Assembly: GCA_947453875.1 (NCBI GenBank)
Contig: CANGIH010000155.1
Location: 1-6,371 of the forward strand
Origin: Planctomycetaceae bacterium
GTDB taxonomy: Bacteria > Planctomycetota > Planctomycetia > Pirellulales > UBA1268
DNA: 6,371 nt
Direction of reading: 5' to 3'
Of this stretch, positions 1 through 6,371 are shown piece by piece; the stretch's first letter is position 1; the number at the start of each line of letters is the position of its first letter. Position numbers and translations under genes: made by a program. The notes under the pieces are model-generated. The model saw only the letters and a list, made by a program, of their open reading frames with translations. It made no database searches and was not told where the DNA came from.

Positions 1-597
1 CCCCGTGACGACTTGGCCCAGGGCCCGGGCGTGATCATCGATCCCCGCCCTTGGGCTGGCATAGCCGAACGTCATCACGGTGCCCCCGTGGTGCGCGCGG
101 AGGTAGTCTGCCAGTGGTCGCATCGATCCGCGCCCCTCGCCGAGGCCGTGGAGGAGGATGACGACCCTTCCTCCTACGGGCGGAATCCGTCCTTCCGCCT
201 CGAGTCGCGAAAATGCTTCCCGGCAGGCTGCGGGGGTTCCGGCGCAGACGACGTTCTCGCCCGGATCGAGAACGCGGGCATCATCGCGGCCGGGACGGCG
301 CTGGATCCGCCAGTCGTGGCGGACCAGTTCGTCCGACCACTCCATCGCCTCGGCGGCACGGCGGAGGCGGTCGGTCCACTCGTTTGCGGCAGGGCGCGGG
401 GATGACGTGTCGCTGGTGTCCGTGTCCTCTGCTGGGGCCGCTGCCTGGGCATGGGCCAGATCGGCGCCCATCAGGGAGAAGCACGACAGCAGCATGATCA
501 ACCAGCAGAGCCCTCCTGCCAGCGGAGATCCCGCCAGAGCCGCTTCCCCGGAGAGGGAGCGGCATGCCGACGCCATTGGATAAAAGGGGGCTCGCAT
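1..597 (-). CDS. Exported alpha/beta hydrolase (lipase/esterase-like), 3' part cut off by window edge
   Basis: Probable serine hydrolase of the alpha/beta fold, 199 N-terminal residues visible. A predicted beta strand (RVVILL, about residues 144-149) runs into HGLGEGRGSM (150-159). This is the typical oxyanion-hole HG motif followed by a helix, as in lipases and esterases. It is followed by LADYL and a TFGYASPRAGIDDHARALGQVV stretch, which in such proteins precedes the nucleophile elbow GxSxG. The elbow and the rest of the triad lie beyond the left edge, so catalysis cannot be confirmed. The N-terminus has a hydrophobic segment (about 25-47) ending in ADLAHAQA, which looks like a signal peptide with an AxA cleavage site, followed by an acidic, Pro/Ala/Thr/Ser-rich linker. 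This implies export. The start is uncertain: in-frame ATGs lie at 639, 597, 576 and 495, and a TTG at 501 has GGAGGG nine bases upstream. I chose 597 because it keeps a basic n-region and the whole hydrophobic segment. The substrate is unknown. Confidence 0.75.
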   Translation of the reverse strand, partial: MRAPFYPMASACRSLSGEAALAGSPLAGGLCWLIMLLSCFSLMGADLAHAQAAAPAEDTDTSDTSSPRPAANEWTDRLRRAAEAMEWSDELVRHDWRIQRRPGRDDARVLDPGENVVCAGTPAACREAFSRLEAEGRIPPVGGRVVILLHGLGEGRGSMRPLADYLRAHHGGTVMTFGYASPRAGIDDHARALGQVVTG

Positions 598-605
598 CGG
601 GTCAA
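577..605 (-). promoter_or_regulatory. Weak candidate promoter before the hydrolase gene
   Basis: On the minus strand, TTGACC (605-600) matches five of six bases of the sigma-70 -35 box. After 17 bases it is followed by TATCCA (582-577), which matches only three of six of the -10 box. If real, transcription would begin near 570 and translation would have to start at the TTG (501) or ATG (495) behind the GGAGGG site, not at 597 or 576. The -10 half is poor, so this is only suggestive. Confidence 0.18.
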
Positions 606-732
606 CCGTTCGCAGGCCGTGGAGAATCAGATCCGCCATGTGGATGCGGCGGCAGGCGACGCTTGAAAACCTCGGCTTTTTCAGGGCGATCTGCGTTGGG
701 AAAAGGTCCTGGACGAAGTTTTCCACAGAGGG

Positions 733-1836
733 TCAGAGGTATTCGTTCCAGCCACGCTTCTCCAGTTCGGCGACCACCCGGCGGACCGCCTCTTCGTGTG
801 TTCGTGCGGCAACGAGCGTGGCGTCGGCCGTATGGACCACCAGCATATCCTCGAGACCCATCGTGACCACGAGATGGTCGCCGTCGGCGTGGACGATCGT
901 TCGCACCGAGTCGATCCCCAGATGCCTGCCGACGATGGTGTTGCCGTCGGTGTCCCCGCCACGCTGCCGGGCGACAGCCGACCAGCCGCCGAGATCGTCC
1001 CAGGTGAACGGTGCCTCGATGACGGCCACATCGGTCGCATGTTCGAGGACCGCGTAGTCGATGGAGATTCCCTTGATGGCCGCGAATTCCGTGGCGAACA
1101 CGGCCTCCCTTGACGGGGTGTCCCACGCCGCGGCGATCCGCTCGAGGTGAGCGAGGCACTCCGGTTGGCGCTGACGCAGTGCCGCCACGATCGTCGCCGC
1201 CTTCCAGACGAAGATGCCGGCGTTCCAGAGGTAGTTGCCCGCAGCGACGTACTCCCTTGCCACGCTCGCCGGTGGCTTCTCCTTGAACGTCGCCACCCGG
1301 TGAACTGGCGCCGTCGCCAGTTCGATTCCTGCGCGGGCTGCCGGTTGCGGCAGCGACTCCCCTTCCTGGATGTACCCGAAGCCCTCGGCGGGATAGGTGG
1401 GACGGATGCCGAAGGTGACGAGCCTCCCCGGAGAGGCTTCGACGAGGGCCTCGGCCTGACGGATCGCGGCGCGGAAGGCGGCCGCCGGCGTGATCACATG
1501 GTCGGAGGGCATCACGGCCATCGTGGCATCCGGGTCTTGCCTGAGGACGAGCAAGGCCGCCAGGCCGATGCAGGGGGCAGTGTCTCGCTTGCATGGTTCG
1601 CCGACGAGTCCGTGCTCGGGCACCGCGGGGAGTTGGCGGCGGACGGCAGGAAGGAGCCGTTCGGCGGTCACGACCATGACACGCTCGGCCGGCACGAGGC
1701 CGTCGAGCCTGGCGACGGTGTCCTCGAGGAGGGTCGTCGATCCCGACAGCGGCAGGAGTTGCTTGGGAAGCGCCGCCCGGCTCGCCGGCCAGAAGCGGGT
1801 GCCGGAGCCGCCGGCCATGACGATCGCGTGGAGCAT
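733..1836 (-). CDS. manC: Mannose-1-phosphate guanylyltransferase (GDP-mannose pyrophosphorylase), single-domain type
   Basis: Cytoplasmic enzyme converting GTP and mannose-1-phosphate to GDP-mannose and pyrophosphate. GDP-mannose is the donor for mannose- and fucose-containing envelope glycans. The protein has 367 residues. The nucleotidyltransferase signature MAGGSGTRFWPASR...PKQLLPL is at residues 7-30 and binds the nucleotide phosphates. GEPCKRDTAPCIGLAA (79-94), MPSDHVI (109-115), EGFGYIQ (151-157), FKEKP (184-188), NAGIFVW (205-211) and FTWDDLGGWSA (277-287) follow in the order usual for the family. The length fits the single-domain form: there is no C-terminal cupin/phosphomannose isomerase domain, so fructose-6-phosphate isomerisation must be done elsewhere. 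The frame stays open 18 codons upstream, but ATG 1836 begins the canonical N-terminus and has AGGA seven bases before it. The gene follows the UAP-like gene after a 101-base spacer with a hairpin, so it may be co-transcribed at a reduced level or have its own promoter. I see no convincing promoter. Assigning the enzyme class is safe; the symbol follows common usage. Confidence 0.93.
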   Translation of the reverse strand: MLHAIVMAGGSGTRFWPASRAALPKQLLPLSGSTTLLEDTVARLDGLVPAERVMVVTAERLLPAVRRQLPAVPEHGLVGEPCKRDTAPCIGLAALLVLRQDPDATMAVMPSDHVITPAAAFRAAIRQAEALVEASPGRLVTFGIRPTYPAEGFGYIQEGESLPQPAARAGIELATAPVHRVATFKEKPPASVAREYVAAGNYLWNAGIFVWKAATIVAALRQRQPECLAHLERIAAAWDTPSREAVFATEFAAIKGISIDYAVLEHATDVAVIEAPFTWDDLGGWSAVARQRGGDTDGNTIVGRHLGIDSVRTIVHADGDHLVVTMGLEDMLVVHTADATLVAARTHEEAVRRVVAELEKRGWNEYL

Positions 1837-1893
1837 CGAGAGTTCCTGTCGGGGGGGAGCGATCGGCGGGCATTCCCACCGCAGGTCCAATGT

Positions 1894-1933
1894 CCCCGGA
1901 AAGCCCCATCACGGGCAACAGGGGTTTCCGGGG
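1894..1933 (-). terminator. Strong 13-bp hairpin between the UAP-like gene and manC (terminator or processing structure)
   Basis: CCCCGGAAA (1894-1902) pairs with TTTCCGGGG (1925-1933). After a single bulged base at 1903, CCCC (1904-1907) pairs with GGGG (1921-1924), leaving a 13-base loop. On the transcribed strand the stem begins four bases after the stop codon of the pyrophosphorylase gene, where a terminator or an mRNA 3'-end-protecting structure would sit. No U-run follows the stem, so it does not look like a classical intrinsic terminator. It may instead be partial termination, a stabilising 3' hairpin, or a processing site that lowers manC expression. The structure itself is seen directly; the role is inferred. 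Confidence 0.5.
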
Positions 1934-1937
1934 AGGA

Positions 1938-3359
1938 TCAGCCGCCGATGATCGTGTCACGGCCGATCCGTGTGCCGGCGGGCAGGATCGCCGCGACGTC
2001 CTGCTCGTCGAGGATCGATGGGGCGAGTTCCACCCTGACGCCGGCGGCGACGTCGATTCCCGCCCGGGCGAGAAGACGGCGTGCGTGGGCCTCCATCGCC
2101 GCATGCACGTGCGCCAGCGTGTCGGCGGCGGCACCGGGGGGATTTTTGAGCGGGGCAAACCCGTCGGCCGCGTCGATCTCGACGACGCACACCCGCTCGG
2201 CGAGCGGCATGAGGTCGAAGATGAACCTCTCAAACTTGATCGCATTCGGCTCCCGCGGCACGACCCGATCCCCGGCACTGTCGAGGTGGGGCACCGCCTT
2301 GTGGGCCAGATGGAGGGGAAGGGGGACGGGGCTGGCTGCCGCCCGGCGGAGAAAATCGAGTGCGAAGGCATGGACGGCGATGCTCCCGGCGTGGAAGCGG
2401 AGGCGACCATCGCTTTCACGTTCGGCGGCCAGTGCAGACGGAAGGTCGCTGTATTCGATGACGAAATACCTGCCACCACTGGTTGCCACCACGCCGACCC
2501 GTTCGCCTGGTTGCTGCTTGCGGATCACCTGGGTGGAGAACTCCGCATCATGGATCAGGTGGTGGCCGATGAACTCCGGGTGGAGCGGCATCGTCAGCGG
2601 ATTGTCGACCTGGAAGGAGACGACATGACGCACTCCCCGCTCTGCGAACCAGTCGAGGCCGCCTGCATCGACGAGGGCGGGGAGCATGCCACCATGGCCA
2701 TCGGGCGCCATCGCGATCGTGCCAGGGGCATCGAGGAGGAGCGACGCGCCGTGGTCATCAAGGGCCGGGAGATCCCGCTGCCGGAAAACCATCACGTCGC
2801 CCGGGGCGAGCCCTCCGTGATCGTGATCGGCAAGCCAGGCACGGGTATCTGCCTCGGTGGACGAACTCGTCATGATCGCCAGCGGCACCGGCCGGCCGTA
2901 GCGGCGCCGGATCCCGCGCAGCTTTCCCAGGAGGACATCGAACAAGCTGTCGCCCGACAGGGGGCCGATCTCGACCGCCCCCTTCGGGCCGTGGCAACCC
3001 AATCGCGACCCCTGACCGCCGGCGACGATCACCGCACCGAACAGGCCGCCGGCCAGCGCCTCGCGACCAGCCGCCGCCGCCTCCGCTCCCCCCGCACCGC
3101 CGAGCCGATGGCAGGGGGGCGTGGAGGCGCTATCGAGGTCGAACGGGACGCCCGCGGCGGCGCTTGCGGACCGGGCCGCACTGGCCAGTCGGCGAAGTTC
3201 ACCGAGCCCCCGCCAGTCGAGCGTCATCAGTTGGTCGAGCAGATGCGCCCGCTCAAGCCTTGAAAGCATCGGCCAGTAGCGGAGGACATGCTCCTGGCCG
3301 GCGGCGTGGATTGCCTCCAGAAGCGTTGGCGGCAGGTCGTGCACGGGAGGCGGTTCCAT
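1938..3359 (-). CDS. UDP-sugar pyrophosphorylase of the eukaryote-type UAP/UDPGP family
   Basis: Cytoplasmic nucleotidyltransferase of 473 residues, probably making UDP-N-acetylglucosamine or UDP-glucose from UTP and the sugar-1-phosphate. An N-terminal helical region (about 1-65) precedes the Rossmann-like catalytic core. Visible family motifs: the nucleotide-binding loop AGGQGSRLGCHGPKG (113-127), with the GGQG wording more typical of UAP1-like proteins than of bacterial GalU or GlmU; MTSSSTEADT (163-172); PDGHGG (219-224); FQVDNPL (249-255), whose Asp252 would bind metal; IEYSDL (301-306); NAIKFERFIFD (372-382); and FAPLKN (401-406). The C-terminus (GTRIGRDTIIGG) hints at a short beta-helix-like end. 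ATG 3359 was chosen because GGAGGG lies eight bases upstream and the N-terminus matches the family. The frame is open 137 codons further but would overlap two other genes. The gene starts two bases after the stop of the 37-aa gene, so translational coupling is likely. Substrate (GlcNAc-1-P or Glc-1-P) cannot be settled from sequence; the motifs favour the UAP branch. Confidence 0.88.
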   Translation of the reverse strand: MEPPPVHDLPPTLLEAIHAAGQEHVLRYWPMLSRLERAHLLDQLMTLDWRGLGELRRLASAARSASAAAGVPFDLDSASTPPCHRLGGAGGAEAAAAGREALAGGLFGAVIVAGGQGSRLGCHGPKGAVEIGPLSGDSLFDVLLGKLRGIRRRYGRPVPLAIMTSSSTEADTRAWLADHDHGGLAPGDVMVFRQRDLPALDDHGASLLLDAPGTIAMAPDGHGGMLPALVDAGGLDWFAERGVRHVVSFQVDNPLTMPLHPEFIGHHLIHDAEFSTQVIRKQQPGERVGVVATSGGRYFVIEYSDLPSALAAERESDGRLRFHAGSIAVHAFALDFLRRAAASPVPLPLHLAHKAVPHLDSAGDRVVPREPNAIKFERFIFDLMPLAERVCVVEIDAADGFAPLKNPPGAAADTLAHVHAAMEAHARRLLARAGIDVAAGVRVELAPSILDEQDVAAILPAGTRIGRDTIIGG

Positions 3360-3361
3360 GG

Positions 3362-3475
3362 TCAGAACCCTCCCCGCACCCAGGACCAGAGCAGGACGCA
3401 GAGGAGCGGGAAACCAATGAAGATCACCCCGTAGGTGAAAAGCGTTGTCCAGGCGTGTTCGGGCCAGCGTGCCAT
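3362..3475 (-). CDS. 37-residue single-span membrane microprotein of unknown function
   Basis: Small unrecognised gene wedged between the 384-aa membrane protein and the UAP-like enzyme. It starts with ATG six bases after the upstream stop, and a GAGG sequence overlapping that stop is a plausible ribosome site. It ends in TGA two bases before the next ATG. The product has a short polar N-terminus (MARWPEHAW), one hydrophobic stretch rich in aromatic residues (about residues 10-33, including VIFIGFPLLCVLLW), and a short end with Arg34, two glycines and Phe. This reads as one membrane span. The basic residue after the span and the acidic one before it leave topology open. Its Gly35-Gly36 codons (GGA GGG) form the strong ribosome site of the downstream gene, so translating this frame could directly affect pyrophosphorylase initiation. 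It could be a subunit of the neighbouring membrane protein or a stand-alone membrane peptide. The positions, spacing and hydrophobic composition argue against chance; no homology was tested. Confidence 0.6.
   Translation of the reverse strand: MARWPEHAWTTLFTYGVIFIGFPLLCVLLWSWVRGGF
3368..3373 (-). promoter_or_regulatory. Shine-Dalgarno site of the UAP-like gene, embedded in the microprotein's last codons
   Basis: GGAGGG eight bases before ATG 3359 is the best ribosome site in the window. It decides that start against the much longer open frame. It lies within the coding end of the 37-aa gene, just before that gene's TGA, so ribosomes finishing the microprotein would cover it. Confidence 0.7.
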
Positions 3476-3481
3476 GGTGCC

Positions 3482-4636
3482 TCAGTGACGGGAGGGGGAG
3501 GGAAGGGGGGCGTCCGTGGAGCCGAGAGGAGCGCGGGCCACGATGTCGACCGGGATGTCGATCGTCTCGTCGGCCGTGTCGTCGAGTCGGCACTCCACGC
3601 GGACGCCCCAGGGGAGGATCTCCGCGGCCACGATCGCTGCCTCGACGACCTCGCTCCGCGTGCCAACCTCGACCTGCGGCACCGCATGGAAGGGAGGGCA
3701 GAAGCCGACATGACCGGTGGCGGAGCGGGTGCCGGCGACGACCGACAGATGGATCGTGCCACGCACGCACTCCATCCCGTCGTCGACGATCACGAACCGC
3801 TCGAAACGCTGCTGGACGGAGGCACCCGAGGGTACCGGGGGGAGATCGATTTCGCCCCGGGCAGAAATGGGGAACGGCCCGTCGTGTGGAGCGGAGGCTT
3901 CCGGCAAAGGGGCAGGAGGCGTGTGCGTCGCCAGGCGTTGTTCGAGCGATTCCGATGGCGACGGCAGGCCACGCTGCCTGTCTGCCGGAGCAGCTTCGGC
4001 AACGGGGCGCTTTGCCGACGGAAGGTCTCGCGGTCTGCCGCGAGGCTGATCGAGCCTCGTGCGGCGCGCGACCGAAGGCCTGCGTGTCAACGGCGCGAGG
4101 AGCGTCGCGACGGCGACGGCGACAGCTGCGGCCACAAAGAACAGCCCGATCGGTGCAGGCCGTTGCCCCCCGAGCAGGGCCGCCGGAGCGGGGAGCACTG
4201 CGGCCATGGCAAACGCGAGACCGAGTCGGGCAATCCAGCCCGCTGCCGCGGATTGCCTGCAGTGACGCGCAGACGAAAGAGTCGATTCGCTCGCTGGCGT
4301 GAGCAGATCGACCAGCAGCACCAAAAGCACGCCGACAAGGGAGGTGCCGATCGGTCCGACGACGCCCATCCAGCCGGTGCCGTCATCGAAAGGTCGGGGG
4401 CTCCCAAATGCCCCTGCCGCCCGCCGGGCGACAAGCATCGAGCCGCACCCGAACGCGACCAGCGCCATCCATCCGCCAACCGCTCGAGAGAGTCGTCGCC
4501 AGTCGCCGGAAGCGGCATCGGCCCCACGTTCCCAAGGGGATCGGCCATCGACGCCGTCGCGCCGGGGGCGGAACCGCCGCGGGGGTGAATCCCCGGGCGA
4601 TGCCGTCCTCCCGGCCGACGTCGCGACAGAAGTCAT
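3482..4636 (-). CDS. Uncharacterised four-helix membrane protein with a C-terminal soluble domain
   Basis: I do not recognise a named family. The 384-residue product has an Arg/Ser/Pro-rich N-terminus (1-50), then four hydrophobic segments at about 55-70, 89-112, 132-156 and 161-182. A Pro/Arg/Ala-rich linker that looks disordered (about 184-260) follows. The C-terminal domain (about 270-370) alternates short hydrophobic and polar stretches like a beta sandwich, including QQRFERFVIVDDG, GHVGFCPPF and EILPWGVRVECRLDD. With four spans, the N-terminus and the C-terminal domain should lie on the same side of the membrane; the Arg-rich flanks suggest the cytoplasm. ATG 4636 lies eight bases after the metK stop; an earlier ATG at 4699 would overlap metK by 55 bases and is less likely. 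No strong ribosome site is visible, so coupling to metK translation is plausible. Next come the microprotein and the sugar-nucleotide enzyme, which suggests an envelope role, but this is only by association. Confidence 0.7.
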   Translation of the reverse strand: MTSVATSAGRTASPGDSPPRRFRPRRDGVDGRSPWERGADAASGDWRRLSRAVGGWMALVAFGCGSMLVARRAAGAFGSPRPFDDGTGWMGVVGPIGTSLVGVLLVLLVDLLTPASESTLSSARHCRQSAAAGWIARLGLAFAMAAVLPAPAALLGGQRPAPIGLFFVAAAVAVAVATLLAPLTRRPSVARRTRLDQPRGRPRDLPSAKRPVAEAAPADRQRGLPSPSESLEQRLATHTPPAPLPEASAPHDGPFPISARGEIDLPPVPSGASVQQRFERFVIVDDGMECVRGTIHLSVVAGTRSATGHVGFCPPFHAVPQVEVGTRSEVVEAAIVAAEILPWGVRVECRLDDTADETIDIPVDIVARAPLGSTDAPLPSPSRH

Positions 4637-4644
4637 GGGGGAAA

Positions 4645-5811
<1,167 letters not shown>

Positions 5812-5881
5812 GGTTGGTGCGCCTCTTGCGGGAAGTGAAGACGGTCTCAATGGGGCCGGCTGGCCCGGTGTGAACGGCGAA

Positions 5882-6371
5882 TCAGCGATTATCCCGCTCC
5901 CCCGCCGCCACGGCAACCCACGCTGTTGGCGACCGTGGCCGGAGAAGCTTGAGGACACGTTCGGCCGTCGCTGCCGTAGCCCCCCGGTGGGAGCGGACCG
6001 CCGCGGCGGCACGGTCTCCGAGCCGGCTGGCGGAGGGCGGATCTTCCAGGCAATCCCGGACGAACGCAGCCATCTCGCGGCCATCGGTGACCACTCTGGC
6101 CGCGTCGGCTGCGAGGAGAACGGCCACTTCATCGGCGAAGTTCCGCGTGTGTGGGCCGAAGCAGACCGCCGCTCCGTAGGCGGCCGGTTCGAGCATGTTC
6201 TGGCCTCCGCGGCGGCCGTCGAGGCTCCCCCCCACGAAGGCGATCCGGGCCGTCCCCCACCAGCAGCCGAGCTCGCCGGTGGTGTCGACAAGCAGTACAC
6301 GGGCCTTGCCGGAGGCTCCCTCGGCATCGAGTCGGCTGCGGGCTTGCCATGCCAGGCCGGCGGCGTCGAGC
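5882..6371 (-). CDS. waaA: 3-deoxy-D-manno-octulosonic acid (Kdo) transferase, C-terminal part, 5' end beyond window
   Basis: C-terminal 162 residues of a WaaA/KdtA-type glycosyltransferase, which moves Kdo from CMP-Kdo onto the lipid A precursor at the inner face of the cytoplasmic membrane. The visible part is the C-terminal, nucleotide-sugar-binding half of the GT-B fold. VLLVDTTGELGCWW is followed by IAFVGGSL (ending at 6221), GGQNMLEPAAYG (6208 leftward) and FGPHTRNFADEV, the recognised signature of this family. LLAADAARVVTDGREMAAFVRDCLEDP and a terminal Ala/Arg-rich helix follow. Full-length members have a little over 400 residues, so more than half, including the N-terminal membrane anchor and acceptor-binding domain, lies outside the window. 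Its presence implies an outer membrane containing lipid A. The metK leader begins directly after its TGA. How many Kdo units it adds cannot be told. Confidence 0.9.
   Translation of the reverse strand, partial: LDAAGLAWQARSRLDAEGASGKARVLLVDTTGELGCWWGTARIAFVGGSLDGRRGGQNMLEPAAYGAAVCFGPHTRNFADEVAVLLAADAARVVTDGREMAAFVRDCLEDPPSASRLGDRAAAAVRSHRGATAATAERVLKLLRPRSPTAWVAVAAGERDNR
5888..5916 (-). promoter_or_regulatory. Candidate sigma-70-type promoter for metK inside the 3' end of waaA
   Basis: On the minus strand, TTGCCG (5916-5911, four of six bases of the -35 consensus) is followed after exactly 17 bases by GATAAT (5893-5888, five of six of the -10 consensus). AT-rich hexamers are rare in this GC-rich stretch, so the pair stands out. 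It would start transcription near 5881 and give metK and the genes behind it a leader of about 70 bases, independent of the Kdo transferase gene. Planctomycete promoter consensus is not firmly known to me, hence moderate confidence. Confidence 0.4.

Noticed and set aside
699..724. GGAAAA/TTTTCC inverted repeat just after the manC stop
   Set aside because: Only six AT-rich pairs around a 14-base loop and no U-run; too weak to call a terminator.
718..726. TTTTCCACA, one mismatch from the DnaA box TTATCCACA
   Set aside because: A single isolated near-match without an AT-rich region, further boxes or a replication gene nearby; expected by chance.
598..732. Additional small gene between manC and the hydrolase
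   Set aside because: The hydrolase frame stays open through this stretch, but no ribosome site or coherent peptide is seen; I treat it as leader sequence.
1147..3263. Long plus-strand open frames (493 and 457 codons) across manC and the UAP-like gene
   Set aside because: They lie antisense to genes with clear family motifs, their products are Arg/Gly/Asp-rich low-complexity sequences with no recognisable domain, and such shadows are common in GC-rich DNA.
5812..5881. Possible SAM riboswitch in front of metK
   Set aside because: The leader is about 70 bases with only one five-pair stem (5853-5866) and none of the conserved cores of the SAM riboswitch classes that I could recognise.

Overview
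The window is GC-rich. Every gene I can support lies on the minus strand, so genes are transcribed from the right end toward the left. The best taxonomic guess is a planctomycete, probably of the Pirellula type. This rests on three things: a eukaryote-type UAP/UDPGP pyrophosphorylase, a WaaA-type Kdo transferase with planctomycete-like wording around its GGQNMLEP motif, and proteins without close textbook counterparts. It is an inference from protein style, not a database result.

Layout in transcription order. The 3' part of a WaaA (Kdo transferase) gene enters from the right edge (6371-5882). After a leader of about 70 bases comes metK (5811-4645, GTG start). A tight run follows: a 384-aa four-helix membrane protein of unknown function (4636-3482), then a 37-aa single-span membrane microprotein (3475-3362), then a UAP/UDPGP-family nucleotide-sugar pyrophosphorylase (3359-1938). 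The gaps between these genes are 8, 6 and 2 bases, which suggests one transcript with translational coupling. A spacer of about 100 bases carrying a strong 13-bp hairpin separates this run from a mannose-1-phosphate guanylyltransferase gene (1836-733). After another spacer of about 135 bases, an exported alpha/beta hydrolase begins and runs off the left edge (597-1).

Functional picture. WaaA, the UAP-like enzyme and the GDP-mannose-forming enzyme all feed cell-envelope glycan synthesis: a lipid A core sugar, a UDP-sugar and GDP-mannose. MetK supplies S-adenosylmethionine and is the housekeeping member. The two uncharacterised membrane proteins sit between metK and the pyrophosphorylase and are the most interesting part of an otherwise core-metabolism region. 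I see no mobile element, CRISPR array, tRNA, rRNA or defence system. The long plus-strand reading frames are antisense shadows of these genes.
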